Below, in pieces: positions 36,682 to 44,989 of a stretch of 64,000 nt of DNA (position 1 is its first letter; each line of letters starts with the position of its first letter). The DNA lies in the NCBI RefSeq assembly GCF_000272475.1, contig NZ_AKFJ01000083.1, forward strand, positions 1-64,000. The letters are read 5' to 3'. The position numbers were made by a program, and so were the translations under genes. Under the pieces are notes generated by a model. The model saw only the letters and a program-made list of their open reading frames with translations, made no database searches and was not told the DNA's origin. The stretch comes from Novosphingobium sp. Rr 2-17. Its GTDB lineage: Bacteria > Pseudomonadota > Alphaproteobacteria > Sphingomonadales > Sphingomonadaceae.

Positions 36682-37514
36682 TGGAGACGGTCTCCACCAA
36701 CCGCAGCCACGGCGGCACGCAAGGGGTATACACCCACGCGTCGGCTGAAACCGGGACGGCGATGACCTTTTCGGTCTTCGTGCCCGATCATGCGCCGGGC
36801 GCGAAGCTGCCGGTGCTGTGGTATCTCTCGGGCCTGACCTGCACCCACGCCAACGTCACCGAAAAGGGCGAATACCGCGCCGCCTGCGCGCAGCACGGGG
36901 TGATCTTCATCGCGCCGGACACCTCGCCGCGCGGGGATGACGTGCCCGACGATGCCGGCTGGGATTTCGGCAAGGGCGCGGGCTTCTACGTCGATGCGAC
37001 ACAGGAGCCGTGGGCGAAGAACTTCCGCATGCGCTCGTATATCGAGCATGAACTGCCCGCGCTGATCGCGGACGAGTTTCCCGCCGACATGGCCCGTCAG
37101 GCCATCACCGGCCATTCGATGGGCGGCCACGGCGCGCTGACGATCGCCTTGCGCAATCCGGGCCGTTTCCGCTCGGTCAGCGCGTTCTCGCCGATCGTCT
37201 CGCCGCTGAACTGCCCGTGGGGCGACAAGGCACTGGGGGGCTACCTCGGTACCGATCGCGCCGCCTGGCGCGAGTACGACGCTTGCGCCCTGATCGAGGA
37301 TGGCGCCCGCCTTCCCGACCTGCTGGTGGACCAAGGCACGGCGGACAATTTCCTCGAAGGCCAGCTCAAGACCCAGCTTCTGGTCGATGCTTGCGCCAAG
37401 GCCGGCCAGCCTGCGACGATCCGGATGCAGGAGGGGTACGACCACTCCTACTACTTCATCTCCACCTTCCTGGCCGAGCATGTCGGCTGGCATGCGCAAA
37501 GGCTGAATGCCTGA
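36681..37514 (+). CDS. fghA: S-formylglutathione hydrolase
   Basis: Hydrolyses S-formylglutathione to formate and glutathione, completing glutathione-dependent formaldehyde detoxification. 277 residues of the esterase D family. The start ATG shares one base with the VOC stop (TGATG). The catalytic triad is visible: Ser146 in GHSMGGHGA, Asp222 in DQGTADNFL, His255 in GYDHSYYF. LWYLSGLTCTHANVTEKG and APDTSPRG near the N-terminus are also family-typical. Convergent with the acyl-CoA dehydrogenase gene, 30 bases apart. Confidence 0.96.
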   Translation: METVSTNRSHGGTQGVYTHASAETGTAMTFSVFVPDHAPGAKLPVLWYLSGLTCTHANVTEKGEYRAACAQHGVIFIAPDTSPRGDDVPDDAGWDFGKGAGFYVDATQEPWAKNFRMRSYIEHELPALIADEFPADMARQAITGHSMGGHGALTIALRNPGRFRSVSAFSPIVSPLNCPWGDKALGGYLGTDRAAWREYDACALIEDGARLPDLLVDQGTADNFLEGQLKTQLLVDACAKAGQPATIRMQEGYDHSYYFISTFLAEHVGWHAQRLNA

Positions 37515-37544
37515 GCGCGCGCCAGCCCACATAAGGCCACCAGA

Positions 37545-39350
37545 TCAGAACGCCGCGTCGTCCAGCGCCATCATCGATGCCTTGCCGGCCTTGATCGCCA
37601 GGAACGCGGCGGTCGCTTGCGGCAGGATGCGGTCGAAATAGAAGCGGGCAGTGGCGATCTTGGCCTTGTAGAAGTCTGCCTCGTCGGTGCCTTCCGCCAG
37701 CTTGCGACCGGCGATCAGAGCCGAGCGGGCAAAGCAATACGCCATCGCCACCAGGCCCATAAGCCGCAGATAGTCGGTTGCGGCGGCAGCGGCTTCCTCG
37801 GGGTCTTTCAGGCCCTTCTGGGCAATCGTCCCGGTGGACAATTGCAGCGCGCCGAACGCCTTTTCCAGCGCGTCGATCATCGGCTTGGCTTGCTCGTTGC
37901 CTTTGTTGGCCTCGATGAAGTTGGCGATCGGATGGAACAGCCCGCGCAAGTAGCGGCCCATGTGCGCGGGCAGCTTGCGACCCACCAGGTCGAGCGCCTG
38001 GATGCCATTGGTGCCTTCATAGATCATCGCGATCCGCGCATCGCGGGCGTACTGCTCCACCCCGCTTTCGGCGATGTAGCCGTGGCCGCCGTAGACCTGC
38101 ACCGCCAGGTTGGCGCTTTCGAAGCCCAGATCGGTGAACAGCGATTTCACCACCGGCGTCATCAGCGCCACGAAATCGGTGGCGCGCTGCTTGGCTTCGG
38201 GATCGGTGGCGTGGCGTTCAGCATCGAGCGCGCGGCTGACCCAGCCGGACAAGGCGCGGCAGCCTTCGTTGTAGGCGCGCATCGTCATCAGCATGCGGCG
38301 CACGTCGGGATGGACGATGATCGGATCGGCTGGGCCGGATGGGTTCTTCACGCCTGAAAGCGAGCGGCCCTGCAAGCGGTCCTTGGCGTAATACACTGCC
38401 GATTGATACGCGGCCTCACCCACGCCCAGCCCTTGAACACCGACCGAGACACGCTCGGTGTTCATCATCGTGAACATGGCTTCCATGCCCTTGTTCAACT
38501 GTCCGACCAGCCAGCCGGTCGAATTGTCGAAGTTGAGCTGGCACGTGGCGGAGCCCTTGAGGCCCATCTTGTGCTCGATCGCAGCCACTGAAACGCCGTT
38601 GGCCGGGCCAGGGGTGCCATCGTCCTTGGGCAGGTACTTGGGCACCAGGAACAAGCTGATCCCCTTCACCCCCGCCGGCGCATCGGGTGTGCGGGCAAGG
38701 ACGAGGTGGATGATGTTCTCGGTCAGGTCATGGTCGCCGGCAGAGATGAAGATCTTGCCGCCGGTCAACTGATAGCTGCCGTCCGCCTGCGGCACCGCCT
38801 TGGTGCGCAGCATGCCCAGGTCGGTGCCGCAATGCGATTCGGTAAGGCACATCGTGCCCGACCATTCGCCCGAGACCAGCTTGGGCAAGTAGAACTGCTT
38901 CAGCTCGTCGCTGGCATAGGTCTCGATCGCGGTGGTGCCGCCGTGGGTAAGGCCGGGGTACAGGCTGAACGACAAGTTGGCCGAACAGATCATCTCCTCG
39001 GTCATCTTGTTGACGATTTCCGGCAGGCCCTGCCCGCCCCATTCGGGATCGGACGCCAGCGCGCACCAGCCGCCTTCGCGGAACATCGCGTAGGCTTCCT
39101 TGAAGCCCGAAGGCGTGCGGACGACGCCGTTTTCCAGCGTACAACCTTCAACGTCGCCGCTGCGGTTCAACGGCAGCAGCACTTCCTGCGCGACCTTGGC
39201 CGCTTCCTCCAGGATGGCATCGACGAGGTCAGGGGTGAATTCCTCCAGCGCCGCCAGATTGCCGAAGCCATCATCGCCCAGAGTCTCGTCAGTGTGGAGT
39301 TCGTGGATCACGAACTTCATGTCGCGCAACGGCGCTTCATAGACCTGCAT
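37545..39350 (-). CDS. Acyl-CoA dehydrogenase (FadE-type, with C-terminal extension)
   Basis: Flavoenzyme for the first step of beta-oxidation, donating electrons to ETF. 601 residues from the ATG at 39350, where AAGGAG lies 7 bases upstream; the GTG at 39356 is less likely. Motifs: GGQGLPEIVNKMTEEM, TMCLTESHCGTDLGMLRTKA, GGKIFISAGDHDL, QVYGGHGYIAESGVEQYARD and MIYEGTNGIQALDLVGRKL, with the catalytic Glu in the EGTNGIQ segment. The longer C-terminal helical part matches the DmdC/AidB-like 600-residue group. Third member of the fadA-fadN-fadE minus-strand set. Confidence 0.94.
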   Translation of the reverse strand: MQVYEAPLRDMKFVIHELHTDETLGDDGFGNLAALEEFTPDLVDAILEEAAKVAQEVLLPLNRSGDVEGCTLENGVVRTPSGFKEAYAMFREGGWCALASDPEWGGQGLPEIVNKMTEEMICSANLSFSLYPGLTHGGTTAIETYASDELKQFYLPKLVSGEWSGTMCLTESHCGTDLGMLRTKAVPQADGSYQLTGGKIFISAGDHDLTENIIHLVLARTPDAPAGVKGISLFLVPKYLPKDDGTPGPANGVSVAAIEHKMGLKGSATCQLNFDNSTGWLVGQLNKGMEAMFTMMNTERVSVGVQGLGVGEAAYQSAVYYAKDRLQGRSLSGVKNPSGPADPIIVHPDVRRMLMTMRAYNEGCRALSGWVSRALDAERHATDPEAKQRATDFVALMTPVVKSLFTDLGFESANLAVQVYGGHGYIAESGVEQYARDARIAMIYEGTNGIQALDLVGRKLPAHMGRYLRGLFHPIANFIEANKGNEQAKPMIDALEKAFGALQLSTGTIAQKGLKDPEEAAAAATDYLRLMGLVAMAYCFARSALIAGRKLAEGTDEADFYKAKIATARFYFDRILPQATAAFLAIKAGKASMMALDDAAF

Positions 39351-39429
39351 TGTCACTCTCCTTGGGAGTGCTGCGAGCCTTCGTCCTGGTTCGTCGTCTC
39401 CGGTGCCTTCCCATGGGGCGAGGTTCGGA

Positions 39430-39462
39430 GATGGGTTCCCGCCTGCGCGGGAATGACGAACG
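39430..39462. repeat. Short dispersed palindrome (TTCCCGC-CTGC-GCGGGAA type)
   Basis: Perfect 7-bp arms TTCCCGC (39436-39442) and GCGGGAA (39447-39453), flanked by GATGGG and TGACGAAC. This is a widely dispersed proteobacterial intergenic repeat. It sits in the 146-base gap between the fadN-type gene and the acyl-CoA dehydrogenase gene, so it could act as a weak terminator or RNA-stability element inside this gene set. Confidence 0.75.
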
Positions 39463-39496
39463 TGGGGCGAGAGGCTCTAGGCGCTCCTTCTTGTTA

Positions 39497-41818
39497 TCAG
39501 TTCCGCAGCGGCTTGCCGGTTTCCAGCATCGCTTCGATCCGGGCCATTGAGCGAGGGTTGCGCACCAGCCGCATGAAGGTTTCCCGTTCCAGCTTCAGCA
39601 ATTCCTGCTCGGTGACGGTATCGACCAGATCGGCCTCGCCGCCGGTCAGCACCGTCGCCAGAGCATCGGAGACGACCACGTCGTAGTCGGTCGCCTTGCC
39701 TTGCTTGTGGAAGCCATCGACCGCCATGTTCAGCGCCACGTGGCCGCCTTCGCCCGGCAGGCGGAAGCTGGGAGCATCGGGCGGGGTATAGCCTTCGACC
39801 AGCGACAGCGCCTTTTGCTTGGCATCGTGCAGCAAACGGTCACGGTTCATGGTGATCGCATCGGCGGGGCGAAGGAACAGCAGTTCCTTGGCCTGCGCGG
39901 CGGACTTGGAGACCGTGGCGGTCGAAACCATTTCGAACACCTTGGCCACCGCCGGCATCGGCCCCTTGGGCATCATCGGGTTGTTGCGCCAGCGGTCGAT
40001 CATCTCGCCGTTGCCGCCCCAGCCCGGCACCAGCCCGACCCCGCATTCGACCAAGCCCATATACAATTCGGCGTGGGCCTGGATCGCATCGCAGTGGAGC
40101 AGGATCTCGCAGCCACCGCCGACCGCGAGGCCGGCGGGCGCGCCGACCACGGGGAACGGGGCGTACTTCAGGCCCTTGTAGGCCATCTGCCCACCGGCCA
40201 CGAGCTTCTCCACCTCGCTCCAAGCCGCGATGTTGAGCGCGAAGAGAGCCAGGCCCAGGTTGGCGCCCGCCGAGAAGCTGTCGGCATCGTTGTAGACGAC
40301 CAGCGCCTTGAACTTGGCCTGTACCAGCGGGATCGCCTGGACGATCAGCATCATCACGTCGCCATCGAGCGAGTTCATCTTGCCGGTGAATTCCAGGCAG
40401 GCGACGCCATCGCCCACGTCCCACAGCGCGGCAGAGCCGTTCTTGAGCAGCGGCTTGGAGGCCAGCTTGATGTCCGCCAGGCGCAGCACGCCTTCAGGGC
40501 GCACCACGTCGTGGTATTCGCCATCGAGGCCAAGGAACTGGCGCTTGCCCCCCTCGATCCGGTAGAACGTGCGGTCGCCCACGAGGCTGAGCAGTTCGGG
40601 CACCGGCTTGCCTAGCGCCGCGAGGCGATCGGCCAGGTACTTGGCGCCCAGCTTGTCGATCATCTCGAACGGGCCGGCCTTCCAGTTGTAGCCCAGCTTC
40701 ATCGCATCATCGACCGCCACCACGTCGGCCGCGGCAGACGGCACGAGGCTGGCGGCATAGGCGAGGGTATCGCCCAGCACCGCCCAGGCGTATTCGCCGA
40801 CCGCGCCCTTGGTTTCGACCAGCGCCTTGAGGTCGCCGCGCGATGCGGCGCCGTGCGGGCCGGAGGGCTTGGCGGCGGCGCGGTATTCGCCGGAGACCAG
40901 ATCGATCGCTTGCTTCTGGCGCTTGGCATCGAGGCGATAGAACCCGCCCTTGCCCTTGCGACCGGTATAGCCATCGGCGATCATCTTGGAGATCAGCGGA
41001 ATCTCGCGCGCGATCGCGTGGTAGGGATCGCCCTGCGGCAGTGTGGATGTCAGGCTGGCCTGCAAGTGCGGCATCAGATCGATACCGACCAAATCGACCA
41101 GGCCGAAGATGCCGGTCTTGGGCACGCCCATCGGCTTGCCGGCGATAGCATCGGCTTGTTCGACCGAGATGCCTTGCTCGAACGCGGCGTTGAGGCCGAG
41201 CTGAATCCAGTAGGTGCCGATGCGGTTGGCGATGAAGCCGGGCGTGTCCTTGGCATGGACCACGGTCTTGCCCATCGCGACGTCGGCGAACTGCTCGACC
41301 CTGCCGGCGACACCGGCGTCGGTATCCGGCCCGGTGACGATTTCGAGCAGCCGCATGTAGCGCGGCGGATTGAAGAAGTGGGTGATGAGGAAATCGCGCT
41401 TGAACGCGTCCGATCGCCCTTCGACGAGGTTAGCGAGCGGGATCGTCGAGGTGTTCGACGACACTGCCGTGCCATCGCGCTTCACCGCTTCCAGCCGGGC
41501 GTAAAGGCTCTGCTTGATGTCGAGCCGTTCGATCACCGCCTCGATCACCCAGTCGCATTGCGCAACCTTATCGAGGTGGTCCTCGATATTGCCGGTCTCG
41601 ACCAGCTTGGCCGCCGCCTTGCTCATGAACGGGGCGGGATCGGTCTTGAGCATCCGCGCCACCGCGCCTTCGGCCACGGCATCGCGGTTGGCGCCGTCCT
41701 TGGGGACGATATCCAGCAGCAGCACCGGCACCCCGGCATTGGCGACTTGCGCGGCGATACCCGCGCCCATGGTGCCCGCGCCGATGACGCAGACCTTGTT
41801 GATGGCAGATTGGGTCAT
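39497..41818 (-). CDS. 3-hydroxyacyl-CoA dehydrogenase / enoyl-CoA hydratase fusion (FadN-like)
   Basis: 773 residues in the order dehydrogenase then hydratase, opposite to E. coli FadB and like B. subtilis FadN. The NAD-binding loop is VIGAGTMGAGIAAQVANAG near residue 10. It continues with SSNTSTIPLANLVEG, ITHFFNPPRYMRLLEIV, KDTPGFIANRIGTYW and two 3HCDH C-terminal helices. The crotonase-type domain starts near residue 460: SAGANLGLAL, AGLAVGGGCEILLHCD, GLVPGWGGNGEM. The start overlaps the thiolase stop (ATGA). Converts enoyl-CoA to 3-ketoacyl-CoA in beta-oxidation. Confidence 0.94.
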   Translation of the reverse strand: MTQSAINKVCVIGAGTMGAGIAAQVANAGVPVLLLDIVPKDGANRDAVAEGAVARMLKTDPAPFMSKAAAKLVETGNIEDHLDKVAQCDWVIEAVIERLDIKQSLYARLEAVKRDGTAVSSNTSTIPLANLVEGRSDAFKRDFLITHFFNPPRYMRLLEIVTGPDTDAGVAGRVEQFADVAMGKTVVHAKDTPGFIANRIGTYWIQLGLNAAFEQGISVEQADAIAGKPMGVPKTGIFGLVDLVGIDLMPHLQASLTSTLPQGDPYHAIAREIPLISKMIADGYTGRKGKGGFYRLDAKRQKQAIDLVSGEYRAAAKPSGPHGAASRGDLKALVETKGAVGEYAWAVLGDTLAYAASLVPSAAADVVAVDDAMKLGYNWKAGPFEMIDKLGAKYLADRLAALGKPVPELLSLVGDRTFYRIEGGKRQFLGLDGEYHDVVRPEGVLRLADIKLASKPLLKNGSAALWDVGDGVACLEFTGKMNSLDGDVMMLIVQAIPLVQAKFKALVVYNDADSFSAGANLGLALFALNIAAWSEVEKLVAGGQMAYKGLKYAPFPVVGAPAGLAVGGGCEILLHCDAIQAHAELYMGLVECGVGLVPGWGGNGEMIDRWRNNPMMPKGPMPAVAKVFEMVSTATVSKSAAQAKELLFLRPADAITMNRDRLLHDAKQKALSLVEGYTPPDAPSFRLPGEGGHVALNMAVDGFHKQGKATDYDVVVSDALATVLTGGEADLVDTVTEQELLKLERETFMRLVRNPRSMARIEAMLETGKPLRN

Positions 41819-42951
41819 TCCACTGCCTCCAGCACGGTGGCGATGCCTTGGCCGCCGCCGATGCACTGGCTGGCCAGCGCGTACTTGCCGCCGTTACGCT
41901 TGAGCAGCGAGGCCGCCTTGCCGACGATGCGCGCGCCGGTGGCGCCCAGCGGGTGGCCGATCGCTAGGGCGCCGCCGTCGATGTTCACTTTCGCGCGGTC
42001 GAGGCCGAGGTCCTTGATGCAGGCCAGTGCCTGGCTGGCGAAGGCTTCGTTCAGTTCCACCACATCGAGATCGGCGGCGGAAATGCCCGCGCGCTCCATC
42101 GCCTTGCGGCTCGACAGGATCGGACCAAGCCCCATCGTCTCGGGTGCGCAGCCGGAGATCGCGACCGACTTGATGCGGGCCAGGATCGGCAGGTTGTGCT
42201 GGCGCGCGAACTCCTCGGTGGTGACCAACACCGCGCTGGCGCCATCGGTCAGCGGCGAGGAGGTGCCGGCGGTGACGGTGCCGTTGGCGTCGAACGCGGG
42301 CTTCAGACCGGCGAGGGCCTCTGCCGTGGTCTCGGCGCGGATGGTGCCGTCCTCGCTCACGGTGCCCGCCTTGGTCTCGATCGGCACGATTTCTTCGGAC
42401 AGCTTGCCCTCGGCGCGTGCGGTCGTGGCCTTGGCCTGACTTTCGACCGCGAGCGCTTCCTGGTCGGCGCGGCTGATCTGGTATTGGGTGGCGACGTTTT
42501 CAGCCGTCTCACCCATGCCCATGTAGGCCGCGCTCTTTTTCGCCAGCACGGGGTTGGGCAGCGGGTTGAAGCCCATCATCGGCACCCGGCTCATCGATTC
42601 GACGCCGGCGCAGATGAACGCCTCGCCCGCGCCGATCGCGATCTGGCCCATGGCGATGTGGATCGCGCTCATCGACGAACCGCAGAAACGATTGACGGTC
42701 ATCCCGCCGACCGAAAGCGGCATGTCGGCCAGCAGCCCGATCAGCCGCGCGACGTTGAAGCCCTGTTCGCCCTCGGGGAAGGCGCAGCCGACGATGATGT
42801 CTTCGATCTGGGCAGGGTCGACGCCGGTGCGGTCGATCAGCCCGCGAATCACTTGCGCGGCGAGGTCGTCCGGGCGGACCCGGGCCAGCGCGCCCTTGTT
42901 GGCCAGGTGGAATGGGGAACGGGCATAGCCCGCAATCACGACGCTTTGCAT
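41815..42951 (-). CDS. fadA: Acetyl-CoA C-acyltransferase (thiolase, FadA-type)
   Basis: Thiolytic last step of beta-oxidation, 378 residues from the ATG at 42951. The nucleophile is Cys90 in VNRFCGSSMSAI. The second active-site set is GHPLGATGARIV (His) and SQCIGGGQGIAT (Cys) near the C-terminus, with NEAFASQALA between. It is the first gene of the minus-strand beta-oxidation operon. The N-terminus is slightly shorter than in biosynthetic PhaA enzymes, and the downstream partner supports a degradative role. Confidence 0.95.
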   Translation of the reverse strand: MQSVVIAGYARSPFHLANKGALARVRPDDLAAQVIRGLIDRTGVDPAQIEDIIVGCAFPEGEQGFNVARLIGLLADMPLSVGGMTVNRFCGSSMSAIHIAMGQIAIGAGEAFICAGVESMSRVPMMGFNPLPNPVLAKKSAAYMGMGETAENVATQYQISRADQEALAVESQAKATTARAEGKLSEEIVPIETKAGTVSEDGTIRAETTAEALAGLKPAFDANGTVTAGTSSPLTDGASAVLVTTEEFARQHNLPILARIKSVAISGCAPETMGLGPILSSRKAMERAGISAADLDVVELNEAFASQALACIKDLGLDRAKVNIDGGALAIGHPLGATGARIVGKAASLLKRNGGKYALASQCIGGGQGIATVLEAVE

Positions 42952-43160
42952 GCATTCTCTCCAAGGCGACCGCCAGGTTCTTCGACCCGAAGCGGCTCGA
43001 TCATCCGGATTGCCGAACGTTCTTCCCTTAGGGTGCAATTCTTTCCCTATACGTCAAGCAAATTCTGCGCTAGACGAGTCTTGTCCCAGCCGGGATCGGT
43101 GATGTCAGGCATGAGCATGACGCCCGATCCGGGACTAAAACAACAACGGCGGGAAGAGAG

Positions 43161-43610
43161 ATGGAAAGGTCGTTCATGGACTTATGGAAATGCGCGTCGG
43201 CAGCGTCGGTTGCAGTGTGTCTTGCCGCCACGCCCGCGTTTGCCGCAAACCCGGATTCGGTGATCGGCACCTGGAAAACCACGACTCGAAATGGCGTCGT
43301 CGCGATTGAGCGTTGCGGTGAGTCGCTGTGCGGCAAACTGATCACCTCGGACAACATCAAGCGCGACCCGGATCTGCGCGATACGGCCAACAAGGACACC
43401 ACCAAGCGCACCCGCAAGCTCAAGGATCTGCAGATCCTGGGCGGCTTCAAGCGCGAGTCGGACGCCTGGACCGGCGGCACGATCTACAACGCCGAGGATG
43501 GCGGCACCTACAAGGCGACGATCACGCCGGCGGGCGCCGACACCCTCAAGCTGAAAGGCTGCGTGGTGTGGCCACTGTGCAAGACCCAGACCTGGACCCG
43601 CGTGAAGTAA
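43161..43610 (+). CDS. DUF2147 secreted protein
   Basis: 149 residues. A signal peptide (ASAASVAVCLAATPAFA) ends near residue 28. The DUF2147 pattern is then complete: DSVIGTWKTTTRNGVVAIER, CGESLCGKLI, LQILGGFKRESDAWTGGTIY, NAEDGGTYKATI, LKLKGCVVWPLCKTQTWTRV. Four Cys could form two disulfides. Family function is unknown; the fold is probably a small beta-barrel that could bind a lipid. It precedes fadL by 80 bases, consistent with co-regulation of fatty-acid uptake. ATG at 43176 is an alternative start. Confidence 0.9.
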   Translation: MERSFMDLWKCASAASVAVCLAATPAFAANPDSVIGTWKTTTRNGVVAIERCGESLCGKLITSDNIKRDPDLRDTANKDTTKRTRKLKDLQILGGFKRESDAWTGGTIYNAEDGGTYKATITPAGADTLKLKGCVVWPLCKTQTWTRVK

Positions 43611-43690
43611 GGTCCAGCGTAACCGTAAGCCTCGCAACGAGGCGCCAAGTCCTGCTTCGATCGAGAACGAAAACTCAGGGAGAGTTTGTA

Positions 43691-44989
43691 ATGAATACCA
43701 AGACCAACCGCGCCATCCTGGCCTGTGCAGTATCCTTCATCGGCATGGCTGCTGCCGGATCGGCCCATGCCCAGGCGTTCTACCTGCAAGAGCAGTCCGT
43801 GCGCGGCCAAGGCCGGGCCTTCTCGGGCGAAGGCGCCGATAGCGGCGTCGATTCGCTGTGGTGGAACCCCGCCTCGATCGCCGGCATGGAAGGCGGCGAG
43901 GCTTCTATCCACGGCAGCTACATCCGTCCGCGTGGCGAAGTGGTGGACAAGGGCACCGTGATCGTGCGCCCCGGCCAGGCCGGCGCTTCGGTCGGTGGCA
44001 ATTCGGTTTCCAAAAACCCGATCAACGAAGGCGTCGTGCCTTCGGGCGCGGTGGCTTACGGGTTTGGCCCCGTGGCGTTCGGCCTCATGGTGAGCTCGCC
44101 GTATTCGTTCACCACCGACTACGATTCGGATAGCTGGTCGCGCTACAGCGCCGACAAGACCAAACTGCGCACGATCGATATCCAGCCCAGCGTCGCCCTC
44201 GCCTTGTCCAACACGCTGAGCATCGGTGCGGCAGTCAACGTCGAGCACGTCAGCGCGACGCTCAGCAACTATCTGCCCAACCTCTCGCCCCTGCAGGCCG
44301 ATGGCCACCAGACGCTGAAGGGCAGCGGCTGGGATGTGGGCTGGTCGGTCGGCGCGCAGTTCCACGAAGGGCCGCTGCAGTTGGGCTTGTCGTACAAGTC
44401 GGCGATCAAGCACAAGCTGGACGGCACCGTGACGATCGAAGGCCTGCAGGGCTTGCTCGCTTCGCAGAACCGCACGGTCGACGCGACGGCACAGTTCAGC
44501 ACGCCGTGGATGATCATCGGCAGCGCCCGCGCGCGGGTCAGCCCGAAGCTGACGCTGAACGCGCAAGTCGTGCGCATGGGCTGGAGCGAATTCGATTCGA
44601 TCGACCTGGGCGCCCCGCTCAACACCTCGATCCCGGAGAACTACCGTAACAGTTGGACCTGGGCGGTCGGCTTCGATTATGACCTGTCGCCACAGTGGAC
44701 GGTGCGGGCCGGCGTCCAGCGCGGTATCACTCCCACCCAGAACGGCAACCGCGATGCGCGCGTGCCCGATAGCAATCGCTGGAACTTCTCGACCGGCGCC
44801 ACCTATTCGGTCAGCCCCAAGTTCCACATCGATGCGGCGGCCTCGTACATCAAGTTCAAGGATGCCACGATCGACCGGACCACGGCGGCGTATGCCGGCA
44901 CGGCGGTACAGACCCCGATCGTGGTGAACGGCGAACTCCAGAACGCCTCGGCTCTGGTTCTTTCCCTCGGTGCACGGGTAGGCTTCTGA
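43691..44989 (+). CDS. fadL: FadL-family outer-membrane fatty-acid/hydrocarbon transporter
   Basis: 432 residues with a signal peptide (FIGMAAAGSAHAQAFY). The N-terminal hatch has the family-typical EQSVRGQGRAFSGEGA and DSLWWNPASIAGMEGG (the NPA motif). The 14-stranded barrel has alternating hydrophobic strands and ends in GARVGF, with C-terminal Phe. It imports long-chain fatty acids or other hydrophobic compounds across the outer membrane. Its stop overlaps the start of the ligase gene (TGATG), tying uptake to activation. Confidence 0.95.
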   Translation: MNTKTNRAILACAVSFIGMAAAGSAHAQAFYLQEQSVRGQGRAFSGEGADSGVDSLWWNPASIAGMEGGEASIHGSYIRPRGEVVDKGTVIVRPGQAGASVGGNSVSKNPINEGVVPSGAVAYGFGPVAFGLMVSSPYSFTTDYDSDSWSRYSADKTKLRTIDIQPSVALALSNTLSIGAAVNVEHVSATLSNYLPNLSPLQADGHQTLKGSGWDVGWSVGAQFHEGPLQLGLSYKSAIKHKLDGTVTIEGLQGLLASQNRTVDATAQFSTPWMIIGSARARVSPKLTLNAQVVRMGWSEFDSIDLGAPLNTSIPENYRNSWTWAVGFDYDLSPQWTVRAGVQRGITPTQNGNRDARVPDSNRWNFSTGATYSVSPKFHIDAAASYIKFKDATIDRTTAAYAGTAVQTPIVVNGELQNASALVLSLGARVGF

